From positions 1 to 45,306 of the forward strand of contig DMCZ01000243.1 in assembly GCA_003446655.1 (NCBI GenBank): DNA of 45,306 nt, read 5' to 3'. Position numbers and translations under genes: made by a program. The notes beneath the pieces are model-generated. The model saw only the letters and a program-made list of their open reading frames with translations, ran no database searches and was not told the DNA's origin. Position 1 is the stretch's first letter; the number at the start of each line of letters is the position of its first letter. This DNA comes from Thauera sp. (GTDB taxonomy: Bacteria > Pseudomonadota > Gammaproteobacteria > Burkholderiales > Rhodocyclaceae). Shown here piece by piece: positions 17,513 to 26,102 of the stretch.

Positions 17513-18523
17513 ATGAGCGACGACACCCAGCAGCCGATCGTCGTCAAGCGCATCAAGAAGGGCGGCGGCGGCCACCACGGCGGCGCCTGGAAGATCGCCT
17601 ACGCGGACTTCGTGACCGCGATGATGGCCTTCTTCCTGCTGATGTGGCTGCTCGGCTCCACCGCGCAGGGCGACCTCGAGGGCATCGCCGACTACTTCCA
17701 GAACCCGCTCAAGGTGTCGATGTCGGGCGGCGAGGGTACCGGCGACAGCTCGAGCATCATCAAGGGCGGCGGCGAGGATCTGTCGCGCAAGGTCGGCCAG
17801 GTGCGCCGAGGCGACACGCCGAGCACGCGCGCGATCAACCTCGACGCGGCGCCGGCGCACCGGAAGAGCGAGGAGCAGGCCGCCATCGAGGCGGCCGAGC
17901 GGCGGGAACGCAGCAAGCTGATCGACCTCAAGGGCAAGCTCGAGGCGATCATCGAGGCCAACCCCTCGCTGCGCCAGTTCAAGAACCAGCTGCTGCTCGA
18001 CATCATCAGCGAGGGCCTGCGCATCCAGCTCATCGATGCTCAGAACCGGCCGATGTTCACCTCGTCGAGCGCCGAGTTGCGACCGTACACGCGCGAACTC
18101 CTGCGCGAGATCGCGCGCGCGCTGAACGACGTCGACAACCGCATCAGCATGTCGGGGCACACCGACGCCACCCAGTACGCCGGCGGCGAGCGCGGCTTTT
18201 CGAACTGGGAGCTGTCATCGAACCGCGCCAACGCGGCGCGGCGCGAGCTGGTTGCCGGCGGCCTCGAGGCGGGCAAGATGGTGCGCGTGGTTGGGCTGGC
18301 GGACACCGTTCACCTCAATCCCGACGACCCGCAGGATCCAGCCAACCGGCGCATCAGCATCATCGTGCTCAACAAGGCGGCCGAGAACGCCATGCGTGGG
18401 CAGGCGCCCCCGGGCGGGAGTCCGGCGGCGGCAAGCGGCGATGGCCGCAGTGGGGATGCCGGGTCCGGCGTGGCCTCGGCCTTTGGGCTGCCGCCCGCGC
18501 CGGGGGTGCCGGCGCAGCGCTGA
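17513..18523 (+). CDS. motB: Flagellar motor stator protein MotB
   Basis: A 336-residue stator subunit. A single N-terminal helix (about 28-48) contains the proton-carrying aspartate D32 in YADFVTAMMAFFLLMWLLG. After a linker of low complexity, a peptidoglycan-binding OmpA-like domain (about 160-290) carries GHTDA and NRRISI. The last 40 residues are Gly/Ala/Pro rich and specific to this protein. Confidence 0.95.
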   Translation: MSDDTQQPIVVKRIKKGGGGHHGGAWKIAYADFVTAMMAFFLLMWLLGSTAQGDLEGIADYFQNPLKVSMSGGEGTGDSSSIIKGGGEDLSRKVGQVRRGDTPSTRAINLDAAPAHRKSEEQAAIEAAERRERSKLIDLKGKLEAIIEANPSLRQFKNQLLLDIISEGLRIQLIDAQNRPMFTSSSAELRPYTRELLREIARALNDVDNRISMSGHTDATQYAGGERGFSNWELSSNRANAARRELVAGGLEAGKMVRVVGLADTVHLNPDDPQDPANRRISIIVLNKAAENAMRGQAPPGGSPAAASGDGRSGDAGSGVASAFGLPPAPGVPAQR

Positions 18524-18533
18524 ATACCGATCC

Positions 18534-18560
18534 TCAAGTCGGGGCGATTGCCGCCGATAT
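18534..18560 (+). promoter_or_regulatory. Sigma-28 (FliA) promoter of the cheV-cheYZA genes
   Basis: TCAAGTCG (18534-18541), eleven bases, GCCGATAT (18553-18560). The -10 matches the sigma-28 consensus at 7 of 8 positions, and the spacing is exact. It lies 56 bases before the first cheV, just after the motB stop. It is the best of the three such sites in this region. Confidence 0.75.
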
Positions 18561-18615
18561 CCACTTGAAAGCGCCGCGCATCGTGCGCGCACAACCGACC
18601 GCAAGGCGGAAACAC

Positions 18616-19578
18616 ATGTCCGAACTGTTGAAGAACATCGACGCCCGCACCCGGCTCGCGGGGACGAACAAGCTCGAAATCCTGCTGTTCACGCTGGGCG
18701 TGGATGCACGCACCGGCCGCCGGGAGACCTTCGGAATCAACGTCTTCAAGGTGCGCGAGGTCATGCGCACGCCGGCGATCACCGCCGCGCCCGAGATGCC
18801 CGACGCCGTGCAGGGCATGGTCAGCCTGCGCGGCGCGCTGGTGCCGGTAGTGGATCTGGGCACCTACGTCGGCGTCGGCGCAGACGCGCAGCGCGAGATC
18901 ATGATCGTCACCGAGTACAACGGCCATACCCAGGGCTTCCTGGTCGAGGGCGTTGACACCATCCTGCGCCTGGACTGGTCGCACATGCGCGTACCGCCGG
19001 AAATGCTCACCGCCCGCCTCGGCGGCCTCGTGACCGCGGTCACCGAACTGCCCGATGGCCGCCTGGTGATGATGCTCGACGTCGAGCGCGTGTTGTCCGA
19101 GACCTCGCGTTACGACGACGACTTTCTGTTCCGTGACATCGAGCCCGTGCCCGGCGGCGACGCGCACGTGGTGTATTTCGCCGACGATTCGTCGGTCGCG
19201 CGCAAGCAGATCGCGCAGACCCTGGACGCGATGAATGTCCGTCACGTCGGCGCGGTCAATGGGCGCCAGGCCTGGGACGAACTGCGCCGCATCGCCACTC
19301 ACGCCGAGGCCTGCGGGCGCAAGGTCAGCGAGTTCGTCAGCCTGATCCTGACCGATGTCGAGATGCCGGAGATGGACGGCTACATGCTCACGCGCCAGAT
19401 CAAGGCCGACCGGCGCTTTGCGGGCGTGCCGGTGATCATGCATTCGTCGCTGTCGGGCATGTCGAACCAGCAGCTCGGGATGTCGGTGGGGGTTGACGAG
19501 TACGTGCCCAAGTTCGAGCCGCAGCGCCTGTCGCAGACCCTGGCGCGCCTGCTGAGCGTCGACAACGCCGGGCACTGA
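18616..19578 (+). CDS. cheV: Chemotaxis coupling protein CheV (first of two)
   Basis: A 320-residue protein that joins a CheW-like scaffold domain (about 15-165) to a receiver domain (about 182-315). It couples chemoreceptors to CheA and may buffer phosphate for adaptation. The receiver has YFADDS, TDVEMPEMDGY and VPKF motifs, so the acidic pair, phosphoacceptor and lysine are intact. The start at 18616 is taken because MSELLKNIDARTRLAG is the family N-terminus; the longer in-frame reading overlaps motB. Ten bases separate it from the second cheV. Confidence 0.92.
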   Translation: MSELLKNIDARTRLAGTNKLEILLFTLGVDARTGRRETFGINVFKVREVMRTPAITAAPEMPDAVQGMVSLRGALVPVVDLGTYVGVGADAQREIMIVTEYNGHTQGFLVEGVDTILRLDWSHMRVPPEMLTARLGGLVTAVTELPDGRLVMMLDVERVLSETSRYDDDFLFRDIEPVPGGDAHVVYFADDSSVARKQIAQTLDAMNVRHVGAVNGRQAWDELRRIATHAEACGRKVSEFVSLILTDVEMPEMDGYMLTRQIKADRRFAGVPVIMHSSLSGMSNQQLGMSVGVDEYVPKFEPQRLSQTLARLLSVDNAGH

Positions 19579-19588
19579 GGAAAGGACC

Positions 19589-20548
19589 ATGCAGATCAGT
19601 CACCATGAAGAAAGCGCGCTGTTCGATGCGGTAGACGGACGCGCGACGCTGGCGGGTTCCAACCGCATGGAGATCCTGCTCTTCTCGCTCGGTACCGGCG
19701 AGCACTTCGGCATCAACGTGTTCAAGGTGCGCGAGGTGTCGAAGACGCCCTTCATCACGCGTACGCCCAACATGCCGGCCGGGGTCGAGGGCCTGATCTC
19801 GCTGCGCGGCAACGTCATTCCGGTGCTCTCGCTCGGCCACATCGTCGGCCTGACGCCCCCTGGCGCGCCGCTCGGGGGCGCGATGATGGTCACCGAATAC
19901 AGCAAGCGTACGCTCGGCTTTCTGGTGTCCTCGGTCGACCGCATCGTGCGCGTCGACTGGGACCGGGTGCGCGCCCCCGAGAACGTGTCGTCCGGGGCGC
20001 ACGGCTTCATCACCGCGATCACCGAACTGCCCGACGGGCGCCTGGTGTCGATCCTCGACGTCGAGACGGTGCTCGCGAACACCTTCGGCGACACCGTCGT
20101 CGGCAACATCGCGCCGATCGGCAATGGCCACGAGGTGAACGTCTTCTTCGTCGACGATTCGGCCGTGGCGCGCCGCAAGATCAGCGAAGTGCTCGACCGC
20201 CTCGGCGTGCGCCACAAGAACGCGCAGAACGGACTCGAGGCGTGGAATCGCCTGCAGAGCCTCGCCAGTCATGCGGAGCAGAGCGGTCACCTGCTGATCG
20301 ACGAGATCGACATGATCATGGTCGACGCCGAGATGCCGGAAATGGACGGCTACGTGCTCACGCGCAACATCAAGGCGGACCCGCGCTTCAACGGTATCCC
20401 TGTCGTCATGCATTCCTCGCTGTCCTCGGAGGCCAACCGGGCCATGGGCAAGCGCGTCGGTGTCGATGCCTACGTGGCAAAATTCGACGCCGAAGTCCTT
20501 GCCGACACCATCCGCCCGATGCTGCAGCGTGGTCGTCGCGCACCCTGA
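19589..20548 (+). CDS. cheV: Chemotaxis coupling protein CheV (second of two)
   Basis: A 319-residue CheW-receiver fusion similar in layout to its upstream neighbour, with the CheW-like part at about 20-165 and the receiver at about 185-315. Motifs FFVDDS, VDAEMPEMDGY and VAKF keep the receiver active site. The two proteins share blocks such as FGINVFKVREV, ITELPDGRLV and PEMDGY, so they look like a tandem duplication that has diverged, mainly in the N-terminal cap and the receptor-facing surface. Confidence 0.93.
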   Translation: MQISHHEESALFDAVDGRATLAGSNRMEILLFSLGTGEHFGINVFKVREVSKTPFITRTPNMPAGVEGLISLRGNVIPVLSLGHIVGLTPPGAPLGGAMMVTEYSKRTLGFLVSSVDRIVRVDWDRVRAPENVSSGAHGFITAITELPDGRLVSILDVETVLANTFGDTVVGNIAPIGNGHEVNVFFVDDSAVARRKISEVLDRLGVRHKNAQNGLEAWNRLQSLASHAEQSGHLLIDEIDMIMVDAEMPEMDGYVLTRNIKADPRFNGIPVVMHSSLSSEANRAMGKRVGVDAYVAKFDAEVLADTIRPMLQRGRRAP

Positions 20549-20581
20549 GCGCCCAAGGCGGCGAAACCCGGAGAAAAGAAC

Positions 20582-20980
20582 ATGGCCGACCCCAAAACCC
20601 GATTCCTTGTCGTCGATGACTTCTCGACCATGCGGCGCATCGTGCGCAACCTGCTCAAGGAGCTCGGTTTCAGCAACGTCGATGAAGCCGAGGACGGCGC
20701 GGTGGCGCTGCAGAAGCTCAACAGCGCGCCCTTCGATTTCGTCGTGACCGACTGGAACATGCCGAACATGGATGGCCTCGCGCTGCTGCAGGCCATCCGC
20801 CGCAGCCCCCAGCTCAAACACCTGCCGGTGCTGATGATCACGGCTGAGGCCAAGAAGGAAAACATCATCGCCGCCGCCCAGGCCGGCGCGAGCGGCTATG
20901 TGGTCAAGCCCTTCACGGCCGCGACCCTGGCCGAGAAGCTGGAGAAGATTTTCGAGAAGATGGGCCGCACGCCGTCCTGA
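20582..20980 (+). CDS. cheY: Chemotaxis response regulator CheY
   Basis: A 132-residue single-domain receiver. When phosphorylated by CheA it binds FliM and changes the flagellar rotation sense. Active-site residues are D12, D13, D57 (acceptor), T87 and K109. Length and sequence fit E. coli CheY. It precedes cheZ by 26 bases. Confidence 0.96.
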   Translation: MADPKTRFLVVDDFSTMRRIVRNLLKELGFSNVDEAEDGAVALQKLNSAPFDFVVTDWNMPNMDGLALLQAIRRSPQLKHLPVLMITAEAKKENIIAAAQAGASGYVVKPFTAATLAEKLEKIFEKMGRTPS

Positions 20981-21006
20981 GCGGCGCCGGAACACGGAGC
21001 AGGAAC

Positions 21007-21882
21007 ATGAGCAAGAGGCCGAAATTCGATGAATCCGGCGACTCGGACGAGTTGCAGGCGCTGTTCGACAGCATTGCCGCCGACCCGGTCGGTAGCGGGC
21101 AGGATGGCCTGACTCCGGCTAGCGCGGCCGGATCCGTCCTGCCGCTCGATGACAGCGGTGACACCGATGAACTGCAGGCGCTGTTCGATGCGGTGGCCGA
21201 GCAGTCCAGCCAGGCACGCGCGGAGCCCGTGACGCCGCCTGCAGCGGCGACGCAAGCGGCGGCTGCGGCGGCGGTCGAGTCCGATGTGGTCTTCACCCGC
21301 CTCGGCCAACTCACGCGCCAGGTGCATGACAGCCTGCGCGAGCTGGGCCTCGAGGGCGCGCTGAAGGAGGCGGCCGAGGCCATTCCCGACGCCCGCCAGC
21401 GCCTCGGCTACATCGCCCAGACCACCGAGCGCGCGGCGAGCCGGGTGCTCAACGCCACCGATGTCGCGCGCCCGATCCAGGACGAGCTGGCGGCCGGCGC
21501 CGATGCGCTGGCGGCGCGCTGGGATGCGCTGTATGCGGGCAAGCTGACCCCCGAAGCCTTTCGCGAACTGAGCGCCGACACCCGCAGCTTCCTTGGCGCC
21601 GTGGCCGACGGCTCGCGGGTCACCGGTACGCAGCTGCACGAGATCATGATGGCGCAGGACTTCCAGGACCTGACCGGACAGGTGATCAAGCGCGTCGTCG
21701 ATCTCGCTCACCTGCTCGAGACGCAGCTGCTGCAGGTGCTGCTCGAGGCCGCGCCGCCGCAGGTGCGCAGCGAACGTCACTCGGACCTGCTCAACGGGCC
21801 GGTGATCGACCCCGAGGGCCGCACCGATGTGCTGAGCAGTCAGGCGCAGGTCGACGACCTGCTCGAGAGCCTCGGTTTCTGA
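21007..21882 (+). CDS. cheZ: CheY-P phosphatase CheZ with a repeat-bearing N-terminal extension
   Basis: A 291-residue phosphatase of phospho-CheY, longer than E. coli CheZ (214). The core is a long four-helix bundle with the catalytic motif QDFQDLTGQ, whose D221 and Q225 correspond to D143 and Q147 of E. coli. The C-terminal tail AQVDDLLESLGF is the CheY-binding helix. The extra N-terminal 90 residues carry two near-identical peptides, ESGDSDELQALFDSIA (9-24) and DSGDTDELQALFDAVA (49-64), resembling that tail and the CheY-binding peptide of FliM. Between them and the core is an Ala/Pro-rich linker. Confidence 0.93.
   Translation: MSKRPKFDESGDSDELQALFDSIAADPVGSGQDGLTPASAAGSVLPLDDSGDTDELQALFDAVAEQSSQARAEPVTPPAAATQAAAAAAVESDVVFTRLGQLTRQVHDSLRELGLEGALKEAAEAIPDARQRLGYIAQTTERAASRVLNATDVARPIQDELAAGADALAARWDALYAGKLTPEAFRELSADTRSFLGAVADGSRVTGTQLHEIMMAQDFQDLTGQVIKRVVDLAHLLETQLLQVLLEAAPPQVRSERHSDLLNGPVIDPEGRTDVLSSQAQVDDLLESLGF
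21031..21198 (+). repeat. Two copies of a 16-residue acidic peptide in CheZ
   Basis: In-frame repeats encoded at 21031-21078 and 21151-21198, spaced 40 residues apart, with 12 of 16 residues identical. The shared core is DELQALFD. It is a protein-level repeat, not a transposon or slippage repeat. Confidence 0.85.
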
Positions 21883-21930
21883 CCGGCGGCCGCCAGGTGC
21901 AGCGCCGGACAATGTGGAGCAATCAGCGTC

Positions 21931-23838
21931 ATGAGTGATTTTGCGGGCATGGAAGACCTGCTGCAGGACTTCCTCGTCGAGGCGGGGGACCTGCTGTCGG
22001 GGGTCGACAACAAGCTGGTCGACCTCGAGCGTTCGCCCGACGATCGCGGGCTGCTCAACGACATCTTTCGCGGCTTCCACACCATCAAGGGGGGCGCCGG
22101 ATTCCTCAACGCCTCCGAGCTGGTGACCCTGTGCCACCTCACCGAGAGCCTGTTCGACAAGCTGCGCAACGGCGAGCTCGGGGTGACGCCCGAGCGCATG
22201 GATGTGATCCTCGCCGCCACCGGGGCGGTGCGTGACATGTTCGCCGAGCTCGAGCACGGGACCCAGCCCGCGCCGGCCGACGCCGCGTTGCTCGACAGCC
22301 TGCGTGCAGCGGTGAGCGCAGAGGGGGCCGTTGCGCCGTCAGCGGCACCAGCACCAGCGCCGGCCGCGACCACGGTGAGCGTCCCGCGCCAGGGTGAGCC
22401 GGACTGGGACATGCTCTACACCGCGGTCACCGGCCGCACCGTCGTCGGCGAGGCGCCGTCGACCCTGGCCGCATCGTCGGGGCCGGCCGTTCCTGCGCCA
22501 CGGCCAGGGGTGCCCCCCGAGCCGCCCGTCACCGCCGATCCCATCGTGCGCGCGGCGCTGGGGCGTCGCGAGACCGACCTCCCCGGCGGCAACGGCCCTA
22601 CCGGGCGCCGCGAAAGCGAGCGCCAGCGCGACAACTCGATCCGCGTCGACACTGCGCGCCTGGACCAGGTGCTCAACCTCTCGGGCGAGATCGGCCTCAC
22701 CAAGAACCGCCTCAATGCCCTGCGCAGCGACATCCTGAGCGGGCGCAACGACTCCGAGACCCTGCACGCGCTCGACATTGCCGTCAGCCAGCTTGATCTG
22801 CTCGTCTCCGACCTGCAGAACGCCGTCATGAAGACGCGGATGCAGCCGATCGGCCGCCTGTTTCAGAAGTACCCGCGTATCGCCCGCGACCTCGCGCGCA
22901 GCCTGGGCAAGGACGTCGAGCTGCAGCTGCTCGGCGAGGATACCGAGATCGACAAGACGATGATCGAGGACCTGTCCGATCCGATCATCCACCTCATCCG
23001 CAACGCGGTCGATCACGGTATCGAGGACGCCGCAGGACGGGTGGCCGCGGGCAAGCCGGCGAAGTCCGTAGTCCGCCTGGAGGCGCGCCAGGAGGGTGAC
23101 CACATCGTCATCCTGGTGGCCGACGACGGTCGCGGCATGGACGCCGAACGCCTGCGCGCCAAGGCGCTCGCCAAGGGCCTCATCAGCGATGAGGAGGCGA
23201 GCACCATGGATGACCGCCAGAGCTACAACCTCATCTTCCTGCCCGGCTTCTCGATGGCGGAGAAGGTGTCGGACGTGTCCGGGCGTGGCGTCGGCATGGA
23301 CGTGGTCCGCACCAACATCCAGAAGCTCAACGGCACGATCGAGATCCGCTCGCAGCTCGGCAAGGGCACGACACTCGTCATCAACCTGCCGCTGACGCTG
23401 GCGATCCTGCCGGTGTTGCTGGTGCGCCTGGGCGAGCAGCCCTTTGCGGTGCCGCTGTCGATGGTGCGCGAGATCCTGCCGATCGACCCTGCCGGCATCC
23501 AGGACGTCGGCGGCAAGGCGACCATGGTGGTGCGTGGCGAGGTGCTGCCGATCGCGCCGCTGTCGACGCTGCTTGGCTGGCCACGCGAGCGGGTGCCTCA
23601 GTACGGCGTCCTGATGCAGGCCGCGGAGTGGTCCTTCGTGCTGGCGATCGACAGCTTTGCCGGGCGCGAGGACGCCGTGATCAAGTCCCTCGACGACTTC
23701 CGCCCCAAGGGGGTTGCCGGCGTGACCACGCTCTCCAATGGTCAGATCGTGCTGATCCTGGACATGAAGGAACTGCTGGACGGCGCCGGCGACCGTCGCG
23801 GCGTATCGCGCGCGGAGTTGCTCGCAGCGGCGCAGTGA
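21931..23838 (+). CDS. cheA: Chemotaxis histidine kinase CheA
   Basis: A 635-residue sensor kinase that phosphorylates CheY. P1 has the phosphorylated histidine H50 in FHTIKGGAGF. Residues about 130-225 are Ala/Pro rich and show no clear P2 (CheY-docking) domain. The dimerization P3 begins near 230 (LDQVLNLSGEIGLTKNR), followed by the ATPase P4 with the N box (HLIRNAVDHGIE) and G boxes (DDGRGMD, GRGVGMDVV), then the CheW-like P5 domain to the end. No cheW, cheR or cheB is in the window. Confidence 0.95.
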   Translation: MSDFAGMEDLLQDFLVEAGDLLSGVDNKLVDLERSPDDRGLLNDIFRGFHTIKGGAGFLNASELVTLCHLTESLFDKLRNGELGVTPERMDVILAATGAVRDMFAELEHGTQPAPADAALLDSLRAAVSAEGAVAPSAAPAPAPAATTVSVPRQGEPDWDMLYTAVTGRTVVGEAPSTLAASSGPAVPAPRPGVPPEPPVTADPIVRAALGRRETDLPGGNGPTGRRESERQRDNSIRVDTARLDQVLNLSGEIGLTKNRLNALRSDILSGRNDSETLHALDIAVSQLDLLVSDLQNAVMKTRMQPIGRLFQKYPRIARDLARSLGKDVELQLLGEDTEIDKTMIEDLSDPIIHLIRNAVDHGIEDAAGRVAAGKPAKSVVRLEARQEGDHIVILVADDGRGMDAERLRAKALAKGLISDEEASTMDDRQSYNLIFLPGFSMAEKVSDVSGRGVGMDVVRTNIQKLNGTIEIRSQLGKGTTLVINLPLTLAILPVLLVRLGEQPFAVPLSMVREILPIDPAGIQDVGGKATMVVRGEVLPIAPLSTLLGWPRERVPQYGVLMQAAEWSFVLAIDSFAGREDAVIKSLDDFRPKGVAGVTTLSNGQIVLILDMKELLDGAGDRRGVSRAELLAAAQ

Positions 23839-23855
23839 GGCCGGGGCACTGAGAC

Positions 23856-23878
23856 GGGCGGCGCGTCCCGCACCGCCC
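23856..23878. terminator. Hairpin between convergent cheA and tal
   Basis: GGGCGGCGCG (23856-23865) and CGCACCGCCC (23869-23878) pair in a ten-base stem with one C-A mismatch and a TCC loop. No T tract follows on either strand, so it may serve as a weak two-way terminator or simply be GC-rich sequence. Confidence 0.35.
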
Positions 23879-23888
23879 ACGGCCGCTG

Positions 23889-24965
23889 TCAGGCGGTGAG
23901 TTCGAGCAGCCCGGCGAAGGCCTGCTCGAACTGGGCGAGCCCCTCCTGTTGCAGGCGCTCGCCCACCGCGACCATGTCGATGCCCGCCGCGGCCAGCGCG
24001 ATGAAGTGCTGCGCGGCCTGCTCCACGTCCTCCTCCAGCGTGGATGCGACCTTGCCGTGGTCGCGCAGCGCGTCCAGGGTGGCGTCTGGCAAGGTATTCA
24101 CGGTTTCGGCGCCGATCAGCGGCTCGACGTACAGCAGGTCGCTGTAGGCCGGGTTCTTGGTGCCGGTGCTCGCCCAAAGCATGTACTGGGGGCGGGCGCC
24201 CGCCGCGGCAAGACCCTCGAAGCCGGCGCCATGGAAGCGCTCCAGGTAGGCCTCGTAGGCCAGCCGCGCCATCGCCACCGCGGTGCGCCCGCGCAGCGCG
24301 AGCAGGTCGCCGCCACGTTCCTCGAGCAGCTTGTCGACCAGGGTGTCCACCCGCGACAGGAACAGACTCGCCACGGACATTACCTTCGACACATCACCGC
24401 CGGCAGCCTGCAGGCGCTGCAGCCCGCGCAGGTAGGCCTCGGCCACCGCCTCGCAGTGCGCGAGCGAGAACATCAGCGTGACGTTCACGCTGACGCCGGC
24501 GCCGATCAGGCGCTCGATCGCGTCCAGACCGGCGGTCGTGGCGGGGACCTTGATCAGCAGGTTGGGGCGATCGACCGCCGCCTTGAGCCGCAGCCCGGCG
24601 GCGAACGTGCCGTCGGCATCGTGGGCGAGGGCGGGCGAGACCTCCAGGCTCACGTAGCCGGCGTTGCCGCCGGTGTCGCGATGCAACGGCGCGAGCAGGT
24701 CGCAGGCGCGCTGCACGTCGGGGACGACCAGCGCCTCGTAGCGCGCTTCGGCACTCATGTCGCGCTGCTTGAGCGCAGCGAGGTCGTCCTCGTAGTAGCG
24801 CCCGCCCGAGATCGCCTTGTGGAAGATCGCCGGGTTGGTGGTCACGCCGGCGACGCCGTCTTCGGCGATGAAGCGCGCGAGGTGGCCGTCGTTGAGCAGG
24901 GTGCGGGAGAGGTTGTCGAGCCAGATCTGCTGGCCGTGCTGGCGTACCTGGAGCAGGGGGTTCAT
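23889..24965 (-). CDS. tal: Transaldolase
   Basis: A 358-residue enzyme of the non-oxidative pentose phosphate pathway that moves a dihydroxyacetone unit between sugar phosphates. The Schiff-base lysine is K139 in NLLIKVPAT. VTTNPAIF (41-48) and the ASTGTKNP segment are typical of the longer 'tal' subfamily found in actinobacteria and many betaproteobacteria. The start MNPLLQVRQHG at 24965 is the family N-terminus; the upstream in-frame extension is antisense to unrelated sequence. Confidence 0.93.
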   Translation of the reverse strand: MNPLLQVRQHGQQIWLDNLSRTLLNDGHLARFIAEDGVAGVTTNPAIFHKAISGGRYYEDDLAALKQRDMSAEARYEALVVPDVQRACDLLAPLHRDTGGNAGYVSLEVSPALAHDADGTFAAGLRLKAAVDRPNLLIKVPATTAGLDAIERLIGAGVSVNVTLMFSLAHCEAVAEAYLRGLQRLQAAGGDVSKVMSVASLFLSRVDTLVDKLLEERGGDLLALRGRTAVAMARLAYEAYLERFHGAGFEGLAAAGARPQYMLWASTGTKNPAYSDLLYVEPLIGAETVNTLPDATLDALRDHGKVASTLEEDVEQAAQHFIALAAAGIDMVAVGERLQQEGLAQFEQAFAGLLELTA

Positions 24966-25138
24966 CGTCTTACCTGGAGCGTCGTGGAAACGGGGCCGGA
25001 CAGGCGTCGGCCTGTTTGCGGCGGGAAGCCAGGATTCTGCCCTGAAAATATTGCGATGTGCCGATTCATGCCAGGAGGTGGTCGAACCCGCGCTGGTCGA
25101 AGGCTCCTGGCTGCAAACCGTGCCTGCGCTGGCGGACC

Positions 25139-25942
25139 TCAACCTGCGGCCAGCGCAGGATCCCAACCCAGGTGGCGGACCACCGCAGCGAAGTCCTCCG
25201 TTGGTGGCGCCGTGATCGCCAGCGGCTCTCCCGTCACCGGATGCGCCAGCGCCAGCCGGGTGCAGGCCAGCAGCAGGCGGTGGCTGCCGAAGAGCGTCTG
25301 GAACAGCCGGTTGTGACGGCCCTTGCCGTAGGTGGCGTCGCCGATGATCGGGTGGGCAATGTGCTTCAGGTGGCGGCGCAGCTGATGGCGGCGACCGGTC
25401 TCGGGGAAGAGCGCGAGGAGCGCGTAACGGCTGGTCGCGTAGCGGTCGACCGCATGCGGCAGCTCGACCGTGGCCAGACGACGGAAGCGGGTGCGCGCGG
25501 ACTGGGCAGGCGGCTGCGTCGTCTCGTCCACGGTGGCCATGGCATCGCCTTCGTCGCGATCCTCCGGTAGCGCATCGCGCGCTCCGGCGCCCTTGCCGCA
25601 GCGCGTCTCCACCGGGTCGAGCCGGCGCACCAGCGCGTGGTCGATCAAGCCGTCCTCGGGCGGATGGCCACGCACGATCGCCAGGTAGCGCTTTTCCACT
25701 GCCTGTGACTCGAAGCGCTGTGCGAGCGTGCGCGCCACTTCGCGCTCGAGCGCGAACAGCAGCACGCCCGAGGTGCCACGGTCGAGGCGGTGGGCGGGAT
25801 ACACCCGTTGTCCGATCTGGTCGCGCAGCAGTTGCACCGCGAAGCGTTCCTCGTGCGCGGCGATCGGGCTGCGATGCACGAGCAGGCCGGACGGCTTGTG
25901 GATCGCGACCAGCCAATCGTCGCGGTAGAGGATGTCGAGCAT
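25139..25942 (-). CDS. truC: tRNA pseudouridine(65) synthase TruC
   Basis: A 267-residue enzyme of the RluA/RluC group. The catalytic aspartate is D54 in HRLDRGTSG. The start MLDILYRDDWLVAIHKPSG, the HRS motif and the end GWDPALAAG match TruC as I recall it from E. coli. An insertion of about 30 hydrophilic residues (about 117-147) between two conserved blocks is unusual and probably forms a surface loop. The gene is followed by tal 173 bases downstream. Confidence 0.88.
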   Translation of the reverse strand: MLDILYRDDWLVAIHKPSGLLVHRSPIAAHEERFAVQLLRDQIGQRVYPAHRLDRGTSGVLLFALEREVARTLAQRFESQAVEKRYLAIVRGHPPEDGLIDHALVRRLDPVETRCGKGAGARDALPEDRDEGDAMATVDETTQPPAQSARTRFRRLATVELPHAVDRYATSRYALLALFPETGRRHQLRRHLKHIAHPIIGDATYGKGRHNRLFQTLFGSHRLLLACTRLALAHPVTGEPLAITAPPTEDFAAVVRHLGWDPALAAG

Positions 25943-26033
25943 GGGCGTGCCTGTGGCCAGTGCGGGCGCAGCGGGGGTTGATCACCCGGTACCTGTTCAG
26001 CGGTGGAGGGTGGCGTGCGGAAGGAAAGTGCCC

Positions 26034-26067
26034 GAAAAAACGAAAGCGACCACGCGGGTCGCTTTCG
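26034..26067 (-). terminator. Intrinsic terminator of sodB
   Basis: Reading the minus strand, CGAAAGCGACC and GGTCGCTTTCG form an 11-base-pair stem with a five-base loop (26041-26067), followed at once by six T residues (26035-26040 on the plus strand as A). It lies 36 bases after the sodB stop. Confidence 0.92.
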
Positions 26068-26102
26068 CATTCAGCCTGGCCGGAAACAGCCGGCGAGGGA
26101 AA

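Noticed and set aside
24966..25985. Upstream in-frame extension of transaldolase
   Set aside because: It runs across the truC gene in another frame; the transaldolase N-terminus is at 24965.
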